DNA from: Desulfobacterales bacterium
Lineage (GTDB): Bacteria; Desulfobacterota; Desulfobacteria; Desulfobacterales; JAHEIW01
Direction: 5' to 3'
Assembly (NCBI GenBank): GCA_020348305.1
Contig: CP070746.1
Coordinates: forward strand, 5,300,606 to 5,333,968
Length of the DNA stretch: 33,363 nucleotides
Within the stretch, counting starts at the first letter, position 1. Every line of letters begins with the position of its first letter. This document shows, piece by piece, positions 24,190 to 30,188 of the stretch. Under the pieces are notes generated by a model, which searched no databases, was not told the origin of the DNA, and was given only the letters and a program-made list of their open reading frames with translations. Made by a program: the position numbers and the translations under genes.

Positions 24190-25539
24190 ATGAAGAAGCC
24201 TGCCGTTCTTATTTTTGGTATGGATGAATTATTGCACCAAAATCTGAAGGGCAAGTTGTTTGGCCATGGGTTTGAAGTTTTCGATGCACCAAAAGCATCA
24301 GATATCACTACCACTTTCCAAAATATAATGCCGGATCTTGTCATTATCTGTTCATCCGGAGAAATTGCCGGAAACGGACTTAAAGAAGTGAAGGCGATCC
24401 GTAAAATGCAAAGGTGCCTGCCGATCATGCTGATTACCAAATTCAGTTCTGAATCTCGCGCTATTGAGGCCTTAAGAGCAGGCGTCAACGATTATTTTAA
24501 AATACCGGTCTCCGGTGATGCCGTATTGGATAGCGCCAAACGGCTCCTATCGGACAGATTATCCGAATATTCATCTGGATCAAAAACAAACGCAGAATGT
24601 ACGATTAAAGATCAGTCCTTCATTTGTGAAAGCAGGCCGATGCGGGATGTCAAAACCTTGCTTGCGAAAATTGCTAAAGCCGACAGCAATGTTTTGATTA
24701 CCGGAGAGACCGGCACCGGCAAGGAATTAGCCGCAGAATACGTACATTATAAAAGTCCGAGGTACAATTACCCTTTCATATGCGTCAACTGTGCGGCGCT
24801 GCCGGAGAGCTTGGTCGAAAGTGAATTGTTCGGGTATGATCGCGGTGCGTTTACGGGGGCCTATGCAGTGAAAAGAGGCAAATTTGAAATAGCGCGAGGA
24901 GGAACCCTCTTTTTAGATGAAATCGGGGATATGACCGCGTATGCTCAGGCCAAGATATTGAGGAGTATAGAAAGTAAGGAATTTTTTCATCTGGGCGGAA
25001 AACGCTCAATACCGATGAAAGCTAGGGTCATCGCCGCCACCAATCAAGATCCGGAGCGTTTAATGGCAAAAGGAAGTTTCAGAAAAGACCTTTACTACCG
25101 CATCAACGTCGCCCGAGTTCACATGCCTCCGCTGTGTGAAAGAAAAGAGGACATACCGCACCTGGTGCAGCATGCGATTGGAAAATTAAATCATCGATTT
25201 AGTCGTGAAATCGAAGGCCTCACCGATTGCGCCATGACCTGCTTATACCGCTATGATTGGCCGGGCAATGTTCGGGAGTTGTTGAACCTGTTAGAAGCGG
25301 CATACATCAATCTTCCCGCGCGGGAAATTTCTTATGTTGAACTTCCCAATTCAATCCAGAGACAACTGCAAGTCGCAGATTGTGGTGCCGAGGAAGAGCG
25401 CATGCGTATTTTGACTGCCCTATTGGAGACCAACTGGAACAAAAGCACCGCCGCCCAAAAACTCAGCTGGTCTCGCATGACGCTCTATCGCAAAATCACA
25501 AAATACAATATCGTCGAAAAACGTTCTCCGGCAAGATGA
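24190..25539 (+). CDS. Sigma-54-dependent activator with degenerate receiver domain
   Basis: A 449-aa NtrC-like enhancer-binding protein. Residues 1-120 have the receiver fold, but the phospho-acceptor Asp is Cys54 (PDLVIICSSGE). Of the N-terminal acidic pair only Asp12 remains, and Lys is shifted by one (DYFKIPV). Phosphorylation is therefore unlikely. The AAA+ domain (about 140-375) is intact: Walker A GETGTGKE, the sigma-54 contact loop GAFTGA, Walker B TLFLDEIGDM and an Arg-finger region. A Fis-type HTH ends the protein (STAAQKLSWSRMTLYRKI). A strong GGGAGGTGA site precedes the ATG. No histidine kinase is nearby. A consensus sigma-54 promoter and a dyad lie upstream, suggesting self-activation. 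The signal is unknown and may be a bound ligand or a protein partner. Confidence 0.93.
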   Translation: MKKPAVLIFGMDELLHQNLKGKLFGHGFEVFDAPKASDITTTFQNIMPDLVIICSSGEIAGNGLKEVKAIRKMQRCLPIMLITKFSSESRAIEALRAGVNDYFKIPVSGDAVLDSAKRLLSDRLSEYSSGSKTNAECTIKDQSFICESRPMRDVKTLLAKIAKADSNVLITGETGTGKELAAEYVHYKSPRYNYPFICVNCAALPESLVESELFGYDRGAFTGAYAVKRGKFEIARGGTLFLDEIGDMTAYAQAKILRSIESKEFFHLGGKRSIPMKARVIAATNQDPERLMAKGSFRKDLYYRINVARVHMPPLCERKEDIPHLVQHAIGKLNHRFSREIEGLTDCAMTCLYRYDWPGNVRELLNLLEAAYINLPAREISYVELPNSIQRQLQVADCGAEEERMRILTALLETNWNKSTAAQKLSWSRMTLYRKITKYNIVEKRSPAR

Positions 25540-25610
25540 CTGACTCGTTATTTGTTAATGATTCTTGCTACTTTACAAAGTAGTGGCATTTTCATCCAAC
25601 GGATAGACTT

Positions 25611-25644
25611 TTTTTGCCCATCGTTGTCTCCCGATGGGCAAAAA
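25611..25644. other. Thirteen-base-pair hairpin after the activator gene
   Basis: TTTTTGCCCATCG (25611-25623) pairs perfectly with CGATGGGCAAAAA (25632-25644), loop TTGTCTCC. The T run is on the 5' arm and the A run on the 3' arm, so neither strand gives the usual GC hairpin followed by U-tract. It may still end transcription or protect the mRNA 3' end. Confidence 0.5.
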
Positions 25645-25692
25645 GAAATAGTGTCTCTGTGTCCTCCGTGTCTCTGTGGTGAATAAATATCA

Positions 25693-25790
25693 CCTTTAAG
25701 ACTCGATGCGTGGAAAGGGGGAAGTGGGAATCCTGTAAATTAATAAAAATGTTGTAAGCAGTAAATAAGTCAATCTTTCACGCTCGTCCC
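25693..25790. repeat. 97-nt direct repeat, copy A
   Basis: Runs from CCTTTAAGACTCGATGCG to CTTTCACGCTCGTCCC and matches 27561-27656 at roughly nine bases in ten, with two or three small indels. The copies face the same way and bracket two toxin-antitoxin pairs. Internal GCGTG…AGGGG and CACGC…CGTCCC segments are partly complementary, so each copy could fold. Confidence 0.8.
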
Positions 25791-25915
25791 TTCTTTTCTT
25801 CCGGAATACAAAAGACTTCGATCCGAAAAAAAATAGTTTTGTTGAAATTCCCTACAGGCTTTAATCCTGATTTAACAAAAATGGCAAATGTCGGTGGTCT
25901 GTTGAAAGTTGTCCG

Positions 25916-26338
25916 TTAAGCCAAAAAAGGATTTATGATCGAAATACCTTCCACATGCTGACCATGACTGAGATCTTCTGTCAGAATAGTATTCACGTTT
26001 TTCGAGTAAGCAGCTGAAACAATCAGCGCATCCCAGAAAGAAAAGTTGTAAGCCTCCTCGATCTCGCTGGCCTGTATTATAATCGGAGCATCATTTATGA
26101 CAACTTCCCAATCAATATAATTCTTCACGATTCTCCTGGCAGTGGGCTTCCTTAAGGGTACCGAAATTTTTCTTGTCAAAGTTACATAAAATTCTTGAAG
26201 AACTTGGGTGCTCAGTACACCGGAACGGGAATCCCATAAATCAGAGACGATCTTATTTGCGATTCTATGCTTATTACCTGAATCCAGATCGTGTGCGTAG
26301 ACTAAAATATTGGTATCCACAAAAGTCCTATCGTTCAT
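25916..26338 (-). CDS. PIN-domain toxin (VapC-like)
   Basis: A 140-aa PIN-domain ribonuclease. Acidic metal-site residues appear as Asp8 in TFVDTNILVYAH, Glu in LQEFYVTL, Asp in FWDALIVSAA and Asp in LTEDLSHG. Family toxins cut tRNA or other RNA with Mg2+ and are silenced by the cognate antitoxin. The start codon lies inside the end of the antitoxin gene (11-base overlap), so the two are translationally coupled. Length and residues are complete. Confidence 0.88.
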   Translation of the reverse strand: MNDRTFVDTNILVYAHDLDSGNKHRIANKIVSDLWDSRSGVLSTQVLQEFYVTLTRKISVPLRKPTARRIVKNYIDWEVVINDAPIIIQASEIEEAYNFSFWDALIVSAAYSKNVNTILTEDLSHGQHVEGISIINPFLA

Positions 26339-26561
26339 AAAGGTCCTCTCGTTTCCATGTTATACGACCGCCCAGATTAAGCCCTTTTTTTAGGATTTGC
26401 ATAGCATTTCTTTTTGCGGCCTCGTAATGATCTTCCTTGTCTACTATCTCTTTTAGCAATTCACCCAGCATTTTGCTGATTGAGGTCTCTTTTTGGGCCG
26501 CAATGATTTTTCCTTTTTTAATGAGCTCTTTTTCAAGGCTCAACGTAATATTCTGTTTCAT
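26328..26561 (-). CDS. DUF6364-like antitoxin
   Basis: A 77-aa antitoxin. The N-terminus (NITLSLEKELIKKGKIIAAQ) is the beta-strand/helix of a ribbon-helix-helix-like DNA-binding fold; the C-terminus (GGRITWKREDLYER) would wrap the PIN toxin. GAGGAG lies 6 bases before the ATG. It is first in the operon and overlaps the toxin gene by 11 bases. Two inverted repeats immediately upstream suggest that the complex represses its own promoter. Confidence 0.82.
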   Translation of the reverse strand: MKQNITLSLEKELIKKGKIIAAQKETSISKMLGELLKEIVDKEDHYEAAKRNAMQILKKGLNLGGRITWKREDLYER

Positions 26562-26580
26562 AGTGAACTCCTCGATAATT

Positions 26581-26622
26581 TACACGTATTTTACGTGTAA
26601 CACGTATTATTCGTGTTGTCAA
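26581..26622 (-). promoter_or_regulatory. Twin palindromes over the promoter of the DUF6364-PIN operon
   Basis: TACACGT/ACGTGTA (26581-26599, 5-base centre) adjoins AACACG/CGTGTT (26599-26617, 7-base centre). On the minus strand a perfect TTGACA (-35) lies at 26617-26622, and the palindromes fill the -35 to start region. This is a likely operator for autoregulation. Confidence 0.6.
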
Positions 26623-26717
26623 GGAACAAAACAAATAAGCTGATCGCCAATTATTTTTTCTGAAGAGTCCAAAAAATTTGCATTGCTTTAATAAACTCTA
26701 AAATTTATTATGATGCA

Positions 26718-26746
26718 TTGACATGCGTTGCATTACGATGTATTAT
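26718..26746 (+). promoter_or_regulatory. Promoter of the DUF433-DUF5615 operon
   Basis: TTGACA (26718-26723), a 17-base spacer and TATTAT (26741-26746) form a near-ideal sigma-70 promoter, 32 bases before the ATG. ATGCA/TGCAT copies within and around it (26714-26733) may be operator half-sites. AAGGAG lies at 26764-26769. Confidence 0.65.
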
Positions 26747-26777
26747 AGTGCCATTCTAACCGAAAAGGAGTTTAATC

Positions 26778-27203
26778 ATGTCTTCCGTTCAAAAGAGCAT
26801 ACGGTTGCCGGAAGAGGCGGTAAAAGAGATAGAGACCCTCGCTTCAAACACTGGAAAGGATTTTTCAGGGCTCGCCAGAGACCTTCTGATTGAGGCGGTA
26901 AAAATGAGAAGATGTCCGGGAATAACGTTCGCAGAGGGTTCCGCCGGCAGGCGTGCCCGAATTGCCGGTACTGGTATTGATGTTTGGGAACTAATTGCCA
27001 CCTTCAAAGGCTTGGGAGAAAGCTACGAAGAAATAAAAAAAGCTTATCATTGGTTAAGCGAGCAGCAGCTCCGCTCTGCGCTGTCTTATTATGCGCTTTA
27101 TCCCAAAGAAATCGATGAAAGAATCACACGCAATGAGGAGATAACCCAGGAAAAGATAGTAAAGCGGTTTCCCTTCTTAGCAAGGCCGGCGGAGCGGAAG
27201 TGA
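26778..27203 (+). CDS. RHH-DUF433 antitoxin
   Basis: A 141-aa antitoxin. Residues 1-45 form a ribbon-helix-helix-like start (SSVQKSIRLPEEAVKEIETL). Residues about 55-115 are a DUF433 helix-turn-helix-like domain with ARIAGTGIDVWELIATFKGL and SYEEIKKAYHWLSEQQLRSA. DUF433 proteins pair with DUF5615 PIN-like toxins, as here. AAGGAG and a good promoter precede it. Its stop overlaps the start of the toxin gene by 4 bases. An N-terminal RHH fused to DUF433 is less common than DUF433 alone. Confidence 0.88.
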   Translation: MSSVQKSIRLPEEAVKEIETLASNTGKDFSGLARDLLIEAVKMRRCPGITFAEGSAGRRARIAGTGIDVWELIATFKGLGESYEEIKKAYHWLSEQQLRSALSYYALYPKEIDERITRNEEITQEKIVKRFPFLARPAERK

Positions 27204-27553
27204 ATTTTTATCTTGATGAGGATATAAGCCCGAAGGTGGCTCAACTCCTGAGAAAAAAAAGTATTGATGCAGTAAGTGCCCACGAGACGGGTATGCTCGG
27301 CGCATCTGATGAAGAACAGTTGACGGCTGCCACCGCTGATGGTCGTGTTCTGGTCACCAGGAATAGAGATGATTTTATCCTTCTAACCGTCCGTTTCTTT
27401 GAAGACTTAAAGCCCCATCATGGACTGCTTATCGTTCCTCACACTATCCCAGGTTCTAACTTTAATCTGTTCGCGACCCTTCTGATGAAATTTGCCAAGA
27501 AGCACCCCAAAGGTTTGGTACCATACACCATAGAGTTTTTATCACCTCGGTAA
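27200..27553 (+). CDS. DUF5615 PIN-like toxin
   Basis: A 117-aa PIN-like (Mut7-C related) protein. The opening NFYLDEDISPKVAQLLRK carries the acidic cluster, and VLVTRNRDDFI holds the second acidic site. The GTG start at 27200 overlaps the TGA of the DUF433 gene (GTGA), giving tight coupling. DUF5615 proteins are predicted RNases and toxins of type II systems. Copy B of the 97-nt repeat begins 7 bases after its stop codon. Confidence 0.88.
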   Translation: MNFYLDEDISPKVAQLLRKKSIDAVSAHETGMLGASDEEQLTAATADGRVLVTRNRDDFILLTVRFFEDLKPHHGLLIVPHTIPGSNFNLFATLLMKFAKKHPKGLVPYTIEFLSPR

Positions 27554-27560
27554 GTATGCG

Positions 27561-27656
27561 CCTTTAAGACTCGATGCGTGAAAAGGGGACGTGGGAATCC
27601 TGTAAATTATTAAAAATGTTATAAGCGGTAAAAAGTCAATCTTTCACGCTCGTCCC
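27561..27656. repeat. 97-nt direct repeat, copy B
   Basis: A 96-base copy of the element at 25693-25790, same orientation. It fills the gap between the DUF5615 stop and the promoter region of the next module. Confidence 0.8.
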
Positions 27657-27695
27657 CCGTTTTTTGATTTATCTAATTGACTATCGACAATATTT

Positions 27696-27719
27696 ATGTC
27701 ATAAAAATATATGTCATAA
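27696..27719 (+). promoter_or_regulatory. ATGTCATAA direct repeat, candidate operator of the RHH-PIN module
   Basis: ATGTCATAA occurs at 27696-27704 and 27711-27719, 15 bases apart. An upstream TTGACT (27677-27682) could serve as -35. Direct repeats just before a ribbon-helix-helix gene fit the operator type these proteins bind. Confidence 0.45.
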
Positions 27720-27742
27720 TATATGATATGGAAAATATTGAC

Positions 27743-27979
27743 ATGAAAAAAATCAGGAAAGTTCCCATCCAAATTTATTTGGATCCGGAACAATTTAAAA
27801 TTATAGACCGGTTGGCAAAAGCCAGCGGTAAATCCAAAGCCGCCACTATCCGTTCATGTATTGCAAAGTACCTTGACAGTCTTCCACTGGAAAAAGATCC
27901 GGCCCTGAATATTATGAACCTTGGCGCATCAGGCAGAACAGACATCGCCGAAAAACATGATGACTATCTGACTGATTAA
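27743..27979 (+). CDS. Ribbon-helix-helix antitoxin
   Basis: A 78-aa DNA-binding antitoxin. KVPIQIYLDPEQFKIIDRLA gives the beta strand and first helix, and SGKSKAATIRSCIAKYLD the second. The acidic C-terminus (about 50-78) would bind the PIN partner. The frame opens at a TTG at 27677, but the repeats and promoter lie there; ATG 27743 or 27728 is more likely, and I chose 27743 because GGA at 27730-27732 is 10 bases before it. The PIN gene starts 16 bases after the stop. Confidence 0.82.
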   Translation: MKKIRKVPIQIYLDPEQFKIIDRLAKASGKSKAATIRSCIAKYLDSLPLEKDPALNIMNLGASGRTDIAEKHDDYLTD

Positions 27980-27995
27980 GGACAAGGCTCTATTA

Positions 27996-28445
27996 GTGGA
28001 ACCCAGCCTGCAGAAAAGAACCTTATTTGTGGATACGGGTGCATGGTTTGCGTTAGCAGACAAATCCGATCAATTTCATGGTCCGGCCGTTAAAATCTAT
28101 CCGGATCTATTAAAAGGCTATCATTATTTGACGACAACAAATCTGGTTGTCGCCGAAACCTACATTTTGATTCGTCGTGCCCTGGGGTATCAGGCTGCCA
28201 TCACTTTTTTGGAAAACCTTTCCGCAAGTCCACGGATAACAAAAATTTATTCTGAAGCCACTTTGGAAGACAAGGCAGAGGATATTTTAAGAAAGTATCA
28301 AGACCAGGATTTCAGTTTTACCGATGCCGTCAGTTTTGCTGTTATGGAAGAATTTGGAATTAAAAAGGCTTTTTCCTTTGATCAGCATTTTTTGATAGCA
28401 GGCTTTAGGATTGTTCCCAAGAAACCCCCGCAAGAGAAGTTATGA
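27996..28445 (+). CDS. PIN-domain toxin (VapC-like)
   Basis: A 149-aa PIN nuclease with all acidic site residues visible: Asp in LFVDTGAWFALAD, Glu in NLVVAETYIL, Asp in FSFTDAVSFAVM and Asp in FSFDQHFLIAGF. It starts at GTG 27996, 16 bases after the RHH antitoxin, which marks a bicistronic type II module. It is a different lineage from the PIN gene at 25916-26338, so it is not a duplication of it. Confidence 0.87.
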   Translation: MEPSLQKRTLFVDTGAWFALADKSDQFHGPAVKIYPDLLKGYHYLTTTNLVVAETYILIRRALGYQAAITFLENLSASPRITKIYSEATLEDKAEDILRKYQDQDFSFTDAVSFAVMEEFGIKKAFSFDQHFLIAGFRIVPKKPPQEKL

Positions 28446-28450
28446 TATCG

Positions 28451-28466
28451 ATCCGCCCCGGCGGAT
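28451..28466. terminator. Weak hairpin after the RHH-PIN module
   Basis: ATCCGC/GCGGAT with loop CCCG begins 6 bases after the PIN stop. The nearest T run (28491-28496) is 25 bases beyond, so it is at best a weak terminator. Confidence 0.3.
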
Positions 28467-28569
28467 TCGCTATAAGAATCTGATGATCGTCTTTTTTAAT
28501 CATTCTATGATTGATAAAATATTAAAACGGATCTTATTCCTCTTAAACCATTAACCAATATTTACCCCG

Positions 28570-28707
28570 TTAAATTTGAAGACGATTTAACTGGGGACAT
28601 ATAACGAATAACTCCCAATTGGTTTTTAACTCAATTGGGGTTATATATTCAACCTTGTGTGCGTTGAATAACTCGAGCAGTTCTTTGAAGTCTTGCTGTA
28701 TTTCCAT
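28570..28707 (-). pseudogene. Truncated nucleotidyltransferase (antitoxin/toxin-type) gene
   Basis: From ATG 28707 the frame begins EIQQDFKELLELFNAHKVEY, then Ile. This is the conserved start of nucleotidyltransferase proteins that normally continue IVGGYAxAxHG…DxD. Here the match stops at that Ile (residue 22) and unrelated residues run to a stop at 28570, so the catalytic GGxxxxxxG and DxD motifs are missing. The gene overlaps the end of the 57-aa gene in another frame, the usual arrangement of this pair. It is a remnant. The break coincides with the hairpin-forming CCCAATTG/CAATTGGG sequence at 28614-28638. Confidence 0.6.
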
Positions 28708-28822
28708 GGTACTGCCTTCGCAGATAGTCGACCACTGCCACTCTTTCTTCAGGCTGTTTACTCAACCAATAGGCCAAGTCATCTTTAATCGAAGAGCGAT
28801 CATCTAAATCCCGTATTTTCAC
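28649..28822 (-). CDS. 57-aa partner of nucleotidyltransferase genes, perhaps relict
   Basis: A 57-residue frame from GTG 28822 to TGA 28649: KIRDLDDRSSIKDDLAYWLS, then KQPEERVAVVDYLRRQYHGN and TARLQRTARVIQR. Small proteins with ERVxAVDxLRRQxxGxTxRLQR occur just before nucleotidyltransferase genes of the DUF6036-like type and overlap them, as here. Its partner is truncated at 28707-28570. No clear ribosome-binding site is visible. The upstream side breaks directly into the duplicated DUF3467 tail at 28829, so its promoter is probably lost. Intact coding length, but likely inactive. Confidence 0.6.
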   Translation of the reverse strand: MKIRDLDDRSSIKDDLAYWLSKQPEERVAVVDYLRRQYHGNTARLQRTARVIQRTQG

Positions 28823-28828
28823 AATTTT

Positions 28829-29038
28829 TTGAACGTTATGAGATGATTTTCGAGGCCATCAATGAAGCTTAGCTAAGTCATTGGCGGGAAAAAAGTTTTA
28901 CGAAGCGAGACTATTCAATAATGCATACATCCCAATATCGTATGAATATAAAAGCAGAGTTTTAAGAGAAAATTCGGAAAATCATCATCAGATTCAGAAT
29001 AATGATTGAATAAGAGTCAAGAGCAGACTTGACCCCTT
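28829..29038 (+). pseudogene. Duplicated 3' tail and flank of the DUF3467 gene
   Basis: This segment aligns with 29867-30070. It starts with codons for ERYEMIFEAINEA and a stop, against ERYEKIFEAINES and a stop in the intact gene. Matching continues about 160 bases into the 3' flank, to AAGAGCAGACTTGACCCCTT. Identity is incomplete (several indels), so the copy is not recent. The 5' part of the gene is missing, replaced by the 57-aa gene region. Confidence 0.8.
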
Positions 29039-29134
29039 TTTAAGTTTTAAGAGGCTAAATTTGGGTCTGTGGCTAATAGAATGATGTGTATCTTATTACC
29101 ACGGACCACTGAAAAATTTATCCAACTTTTCCTG

Positions 29135-29212
29135 TAGCCCCGGCAGATGGTTCGGGATGAAATTTTTACCCCGCCTACCTTGCTAAAGGCGAAGCCTATT
29201 TATCCGGGGCTA
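29135..29212. repeat. 78-bp element bounded by perfect 9-bp inverted repeats
   Basis: TAGCCCCGG (29135-29143) and CCGGGGCTA (29204-29212) are exact inverted repeats. Between them is a GC-richer segment with CCCCGCCTACC and AAGGCGAAGCC. It has no coding capacity and resembles a miniature mobile or REP-like element. Confidence 0.5.
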
Positions 29213-29317
29213 AATCTTAAGATCATTTAACTGGGGCATTACAATGACAGCAAAGCGTATTTAATTGGAACCGGCAAACAGGAATAACGGGCAAACCGGC
29301 CAACCGGTTTGTAACCC

Positions 29318-29350
29318 TGTCACATTTTATTGTAACAAAATTCTGTGACA
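29318..29350. promoter_or_regulatory. TGTCACA/TGTGACA dyad upstream of the DUF3467 promoter
   Basis: The 7-base arms at 29318-29324 and 29344-29350 are perfect inverted repeats, with a TTGTAAC half-element beside each. They lie about 250-275 bases before the sigma-54 promoter, somewhat far but possible for an activator site. Confidence 0.35.
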
Positions 29351-29591
29351 CTCAAAGCCTATCTCTTTTAAAAATGCCAACCAAAAGAAATCTTTCGCTC
29401 TCTTTGCTTTCCTCCACTTTGCCTAAATTCTACTTCTTCCTTTCCACCTCTCATTCACACATAGTCCATCTATAATCTGTAACATCTCCTGCGAGCTTCC
29501 GAGAAAAAAATCACGTGTCTGTATAATTACTATATCTTTAATTTTATATAAATTCAAAAGGTTAGCTCAGAACTTCCACCTAAGCTCGCAA

Positions 29592-29608
29592 TTGGCACCC
29601 ATATTGCT
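29592..29608 (+). promoter_or_regulatory. Consensus sigma-54 promoter of the DUF3467 gene
   Basis: TTGGCAC (29592-29598), five bases, TTGCT (29604-29608) match the -24/-12 consensus exactly. The predicted start near 29620 is about 18 bases before ATG 29638. A related but degenerate segment lies at 31823-31860. Confidence 0.75.
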
Positions 29609-29637
29609 GTGCGGAAGTTTTGACAATCTGAAAGTTG

Positions 29638-29910
29638 ATGCCGATGCGGAACAGAAAATCGAATAAACATGAATGCGCCGGCTCCCGGAGAAGAAAAAAA
29701 TTAGAGGGCAGATACGCAAACTACTTTGAGGTTGGACACAACGCCTTCGAATTCGTCATCGATTTCGGACAGTATTATCCAGAAAACGAGGGAGCGGAGC
29801 TATACACAATGGTTATTACCAGCCCTGTTTATGCAAAAGCGTTTTTAAGAACTCTCAAAGAGTCCATTGAACGTTATGAGAAGATTTTCGAGGCCATCAA
29901 TGAATCATAG
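29638..29910 (+). CDS. DUF3467 protein
   Basis: A 90-aa DUF3467 protein. After a basic, poorly conserved start (residues 1-22), the domain reads LEGRYANYFEVGHNAFEFVI, DFGQYYPENEGAELYTM, then SPVYAKAFLRTLKESIERYE. This family is widespread in bacteria and has no established function. The start is uncertain: TTG 29635, ATG 29638 and ATG 29644 are all possible and no good ribosome-binding site precedes them. A consensus sigma-54 promoter lies just upstream, which is unusual for this family as far as I know. The C-terminal codons and flank are duplicated at 28829-29038. It is followed by a lipoprotein gene and a C1 peptidase gene, both with separate leader regions. Confidence 0.8.
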   Translation: MPMRNRKSNKHECAGSRRRKKLEGRYANYFEVGHNAFEFVIDFGQYYPENEGAELYTMVITSPVYAKAFLRTLKESIERYEKIFEAINES

Positions 29911-30047
29911 TTAAGTAATTGGAAGATAGGAAGTTTTGCGAAGTAGACTATTCAATAATGAATGCATCTCATAGTATGAATACAAAAGCATAGTTTTAAG
30001 AGAAAAATCGGAAAATAATCATTAATTTTAGTAAGATAATTGAATAA

Positions 30048-30090
30048 GAGCCAAGAGCAGACTTGACCCCTTTGCTTGACCCCTTTGCTC
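30048..30090. repeat. Tandem CTTGACCCCTTTG repeat
   Basis: Two 13-base units of CTTGACCCCTTTG lie at 30062-30087 within GAGCAGA…GCTC, which could pair at its ends. The sister locus (29018-29038) has a single unit, so the second arose after the duplication. Confidence 0.6.
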
Positions 30091-30188
30091 TGAATTTAAT
30101 GCCCCATAGAAAAATTTGCATTTCATCTATTTTTGCCATCCAAATTTCTTCCCTCCTAAACAGAACTTATCCGTGAAGGAGTGAAATG

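Larger units (their letters stand above)
25540..25915. other. Spacer with dyad, long hairpin and one copy of the 97-nt repeat
   Basis: There is no gene in these 376 bases. CTACTTT/AAAGTAG (25568-25583) forms a palindrome just after the activator stop. A long hairpin lies at 25611-25644 and the first copy of the 97-nt repeat at 25693-25790. A run of short CTCTGTG-like units sits at about 25652-25682. Confidence 0.6.
28823..29634. other. Repeat-rich spacer upstream of the DUF3467 gene
   Basis: No intact gene in these 812 bases. It contains the duplicated tail of the DUF3467 locus (28829-29038), a TAGCCCCGG/CCGGGGCTA-bounded element (29135-29212), a TGTCACA/TGTGACA dyad (29318-29350) and the sigma-54 promoter at 29592-29608. 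Confidence 0.6.

Noticed and set aside
25611-25644. Intrinsic terminator for the activator gene
   Set aside because: The 13-bp hairpin has its T run on the 5' arm and A run on the 3' arm, so no strand has a U-tract after the stem. Listed only as a hairpin.
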